From assembly GCF_040049195.1 (NCBI RefSeq), contig NZ_JBDZDL010000007.1: DNA of 64,000 nucleotides; one strand, given 5' to 3'. The translations under genes were made by a program, and so were the position numbers. Source of the stretch: NCEH01 sp040049195. Its GTDB lineage: Bacteria > Pseudomonadota > Alphaproteobacteria > Rhizobiales > Xanthobacteraceae. Below are positions 62,308 through 64,000 of the stretch, piece by piece. Positions within the stretch are counted from its first letter, which is position 1, and each line of letters starts with the position of its first letter. Under the pieces are notes generated by a model. The model was not told the DNA's origin. It did no database searches and saw only the letters and a program-made list of their open reading frames with translations.

Positions 62308-64000
62308 TCAGTAAAGTCCGCCGGTGCCCGTGCGCACCGCGCGATCGGCCTCGGGCGTCACGGTGAGGGGCGCGTCGCTCGCGCCGATCACCGAATAGCT
62401 GTCCGGCGGCGCCGTGCCCGGCTTGAACGCTTCGAGAATCGCGTTTTCGCCCGTGCTCGCGCGCAATCCGCTCTTGGGATTGATGCGCACCAGCTTGATG
62501 CCCGGCGGCACGCGGAACGGAATGGCCGGCCGGTCGGCCAGGGCGGTCTTCATGAAGTCGCGCACGATCGGGGCGGAAAGCACGCCGCCGGTCGCGCCCT
62601 TGCCCATGGGCTTGGGCTTGTCGTAGCCGAGATAGACGCCCACCACGACTTCCGGCGTGAAGGCGACGAACCAGGCGTCCTTCTCGTCATTGGTGGTGCC
62701 GCTCTTGCCGGCCACCGGCTTGCCGAGATCCTTCAACGCCGTGCCCGTGCCGCGCTGGATCACGCCTTCCATCATGGAGGTGATCTGGTAGGCGGTCATG
62801 GGGTCCAGCACCACGGGGCGGCGGTCGATCAGGGTCGGCTCGGGCTGGTTCTGCCAGCTGTCCGCATCGCAGCCGCGGCACTCGCGCTCGTCATGGCGAT
62901 AGATGGTGTGGCCATAGCGGTCCTGGATGCGGTCGATGAGCGAGGGCGTCACCTTGCGCCCGCCATTGGCCATGATCGCATAGGCGCCGACCATGCGCAT
63001 GAGCGTGGTCTCGCCCGCCCCGAGCGCCATGGAGAGCACCGGCAGCATGTCGTCATAGACGCCGAACTTCTTGGCATATTCCGCCACCAGCGGCATGCCG
63101 ATGTCCTGGGCGAGGCGCACGGTCATCACGTTACGCGACTGCTCCAGGCCGAAGCGCAGGGTCTGCGGGCCGTAGAATTTCTTGGCGTAGTTCTCCGGCG
63201 CCCACACCCCGAGGCCGGGGCCCTGGTCGATCTCGATGGGCGCGTCCAGCACCACCGTGGAAGGCGTATAGCCATTGTCCAAAGCCGAGGAATAGACGAT
63301 CGGCTTGAAGGAGGAGCCGGGCTGGCGCAGCGCCTGGGTGGCGCGGTTGAACTGGCTTTCGTCATAGGAGAAGCCGCCGGAAAGCGCGAGCACGCGCCCG
63401 GTCAACGGCTCCATCACCACCATGGCGCCTTCCACGTCCGGAATCTGGTGCAGGCGATATTGCCCGTCCTTGCCGGCGATCTGCTCCACATAGACCACGT
63501 CGCCGGGCTTGAGCACCTGCGCGACCGAGGTCACGGCCTTGTAGGCGTCCGGCCCCTTGGTCCAGCGGGCCCATTTCACGCCGTCGAGAGTGATCAGGCC
63601 GAGGTCGCGCTGGGAGGAGAGGCCGCCCGACTTCTCACGCGGCGGCTGCAGGCCGATGCGCGCCGTGTCCTTGCCCGAATCGAGCACCACCGCGAGCTTC
63701 CAGGGGATGTCGTAATAGGCCTTCAGCTCGGACAGCTTCTGCCCCCAATCGCCGGAGACGTCGATATGGTTGACCGGGCCACGCCATCCGCGCTGCTCGT
63801 CGAAGCGCACGAGACCGTCCGAGAGGGTCTTCTTGGCGATCATCTGCATCTTCGGATTGAGCGCCGTGCGCACCGAGAGGCCGCCCTCGTAAAGCTTGGT
63901 CTCGCCATAGCGCTCATAGATCTGCCGGCGCACTTCCTCGGCATAATATTCCGCCGCGAAGATCTGCGCGCCGGTGGGGCGCGGCGTCACTTCGATGGGG
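62308..64000 (-). CDS. mrcA: Penicillin-binding protein 1A, 5' end cut by window edge
   Basis: About 564 codons of the C-terminal part of a bifunctional class A PBP. Visible: end of the linker, an OB-like insert (about residues 60-140 of the visible part), and the transpeptidase with SSFK (GSSFKPIVYSSAL), SRN (SxN) and KSGTT (KTG-type) motifs. The glycosyltransferase part lies beyond the right edge. Followed by its own terminator; mrcA next to prfB is a common alphaproteobacterial order. Confidence 0.94.
   Translation of the reverse strand, partial: PIEVTPRPTGAQIFAAEYYAEEVRRQIYERYGETKLYEGGLSVRTALNPKMQMIAKKTLSDGLVRFDEQRGWRGPVNHIDVSGDWGQKLSELKAYYDIPWKLAVVLDSGKDTARIGLQPPREKSGGLSSQRDLGLITLDGVKWARWTKGPDAYKAVTSVAQVLKPGDVVYVEQIAGKDGQYRLHQIPDVEGAMVVMEPLTGRVLALSGGFSYDESQFNRATQALRQPGSSFKPIVYSSALDNGYTPSTVVLDAPIEIDQGPGLGVWAPENYAKKFYGPQTLRFGLEQSRNVMTVRLAQDIGMPLVAEYAKKFGVYDDMLPVLSMALGAGETTLMRMVGAYAIMANGGRKVTPSLIDRIQDRYGHTIYRHDERECRGCDADSWQNQPEPTLIDRRPVVLDPMTAYQITSMMEGVIQRGTGTALKDLGKPVAGKSGTTNDEKDAWFVAFTPEVVVGVYLGYDKPKPMGKGATGGVLSAPIVRDFMKTALADRPAIPFRVPPGIKLVRINPKSGLRASTGENAILEAFKPGTAPPDSYSVIGASDAPLTVTPEADRAVRTGTGGLY

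Overview
The window is a gene-dense, high-GC stretch of an alphaproteobacterial chromosome. Gene order and regulatory signals point to Hyphomicrobiales (Rhizobiales), most plausibly a Xanthobacteraceae-type organism. Supporting signals are uvrC-pgsA-moaD-moaE, an iscS-sufBCDST operon with an Irr/ICE-type operator, dctA divergent from dctBD, mrcA next to prfB, and Omp25-like barrels. The assignment is inference from gene content only. Almost everything looks like core or persistent metabolism. I see no prophage, transposase, integrase, CRISPR array or rRNA operon.

Layout. 1-8.7 kb: glyQ and glyS separated by an MFS transporter gene, a small secreted repeat protein, an orphan TRAP binding protein, the Mrp/ApbC P-loop Fe-S carrier, a UDG-like protein, a GST and a membrane-anchored nuclease. 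8.8-15.5 kb: an orphan hybrid-less histidine kinase, cobT and an RND efflux pump/adaptor pair. 15.6-19.5 kb: murJ with a sugar aminotransferase and a sugar dehydrogenase. 19.7-22.1 kb: three tandem Omp25-like outer-membrane barrels. 22.3-25.9 kb: uvrC, pgsA, moaD, moaE. 26-30.8 kb: the C4-dicarboxylate unit dctA <-> dctBD, with a sigma-54 promoter and two putative DctD sites between them. 30.8-33.9 kb: thiO-thiS-thiG-thiE under a TPP riboswitch. 34.1-36.9 kb: GST, Nudix hydrolase and an ALDH7-type dehydrogenase. 37-40.7 kb: eutB-eutC-ethanolamine permease. 40.8-45 kb: a conserved hypothetical, a phasin-like protein, an HxlR/oxidoreductase pair, tRNA-Leu(UAA), an A-type Fe-S carrier and an FNT-family channel whose last codons contain a perfect parS site. 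45.1-52.7 kb: the suf operon. 52.8-64 kb: alpha/beta hydrolase, anmK, tyrS, a PRC-barrel protein, a large AsmA/YhdP-like protein, PrxQ/Bcp, prfB and mrcA (cut by the right edge).

How the parts fit together. Three regulatory circuits can be read from the DNA. (1) Thiamine: the riboswitch leader ends in the Shine-Dalgarno sequence of thiO. (2) Iron: a 17-nt ICE-like palindrome lies immediately downstream of the -10 of the only convincing promoter of the suf operon. (3) Dicarboxylates: the dctB/dctD two-component genes face dctA across a -24/-12 promoter. The parS site suggests the window lies in the origin-proximal part of a replicon.

The most unusual observations are the parS embedded in an FNT gene, an in-frame, compositionally odd, weakly palindromic insertion in tyrS, the secreted repeat protein with an exact 67-bp internal duplication, and two intergenic copies of a paired palindromic repeat. 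I did not find a clearly novel multi-gene system, and say so plainly.
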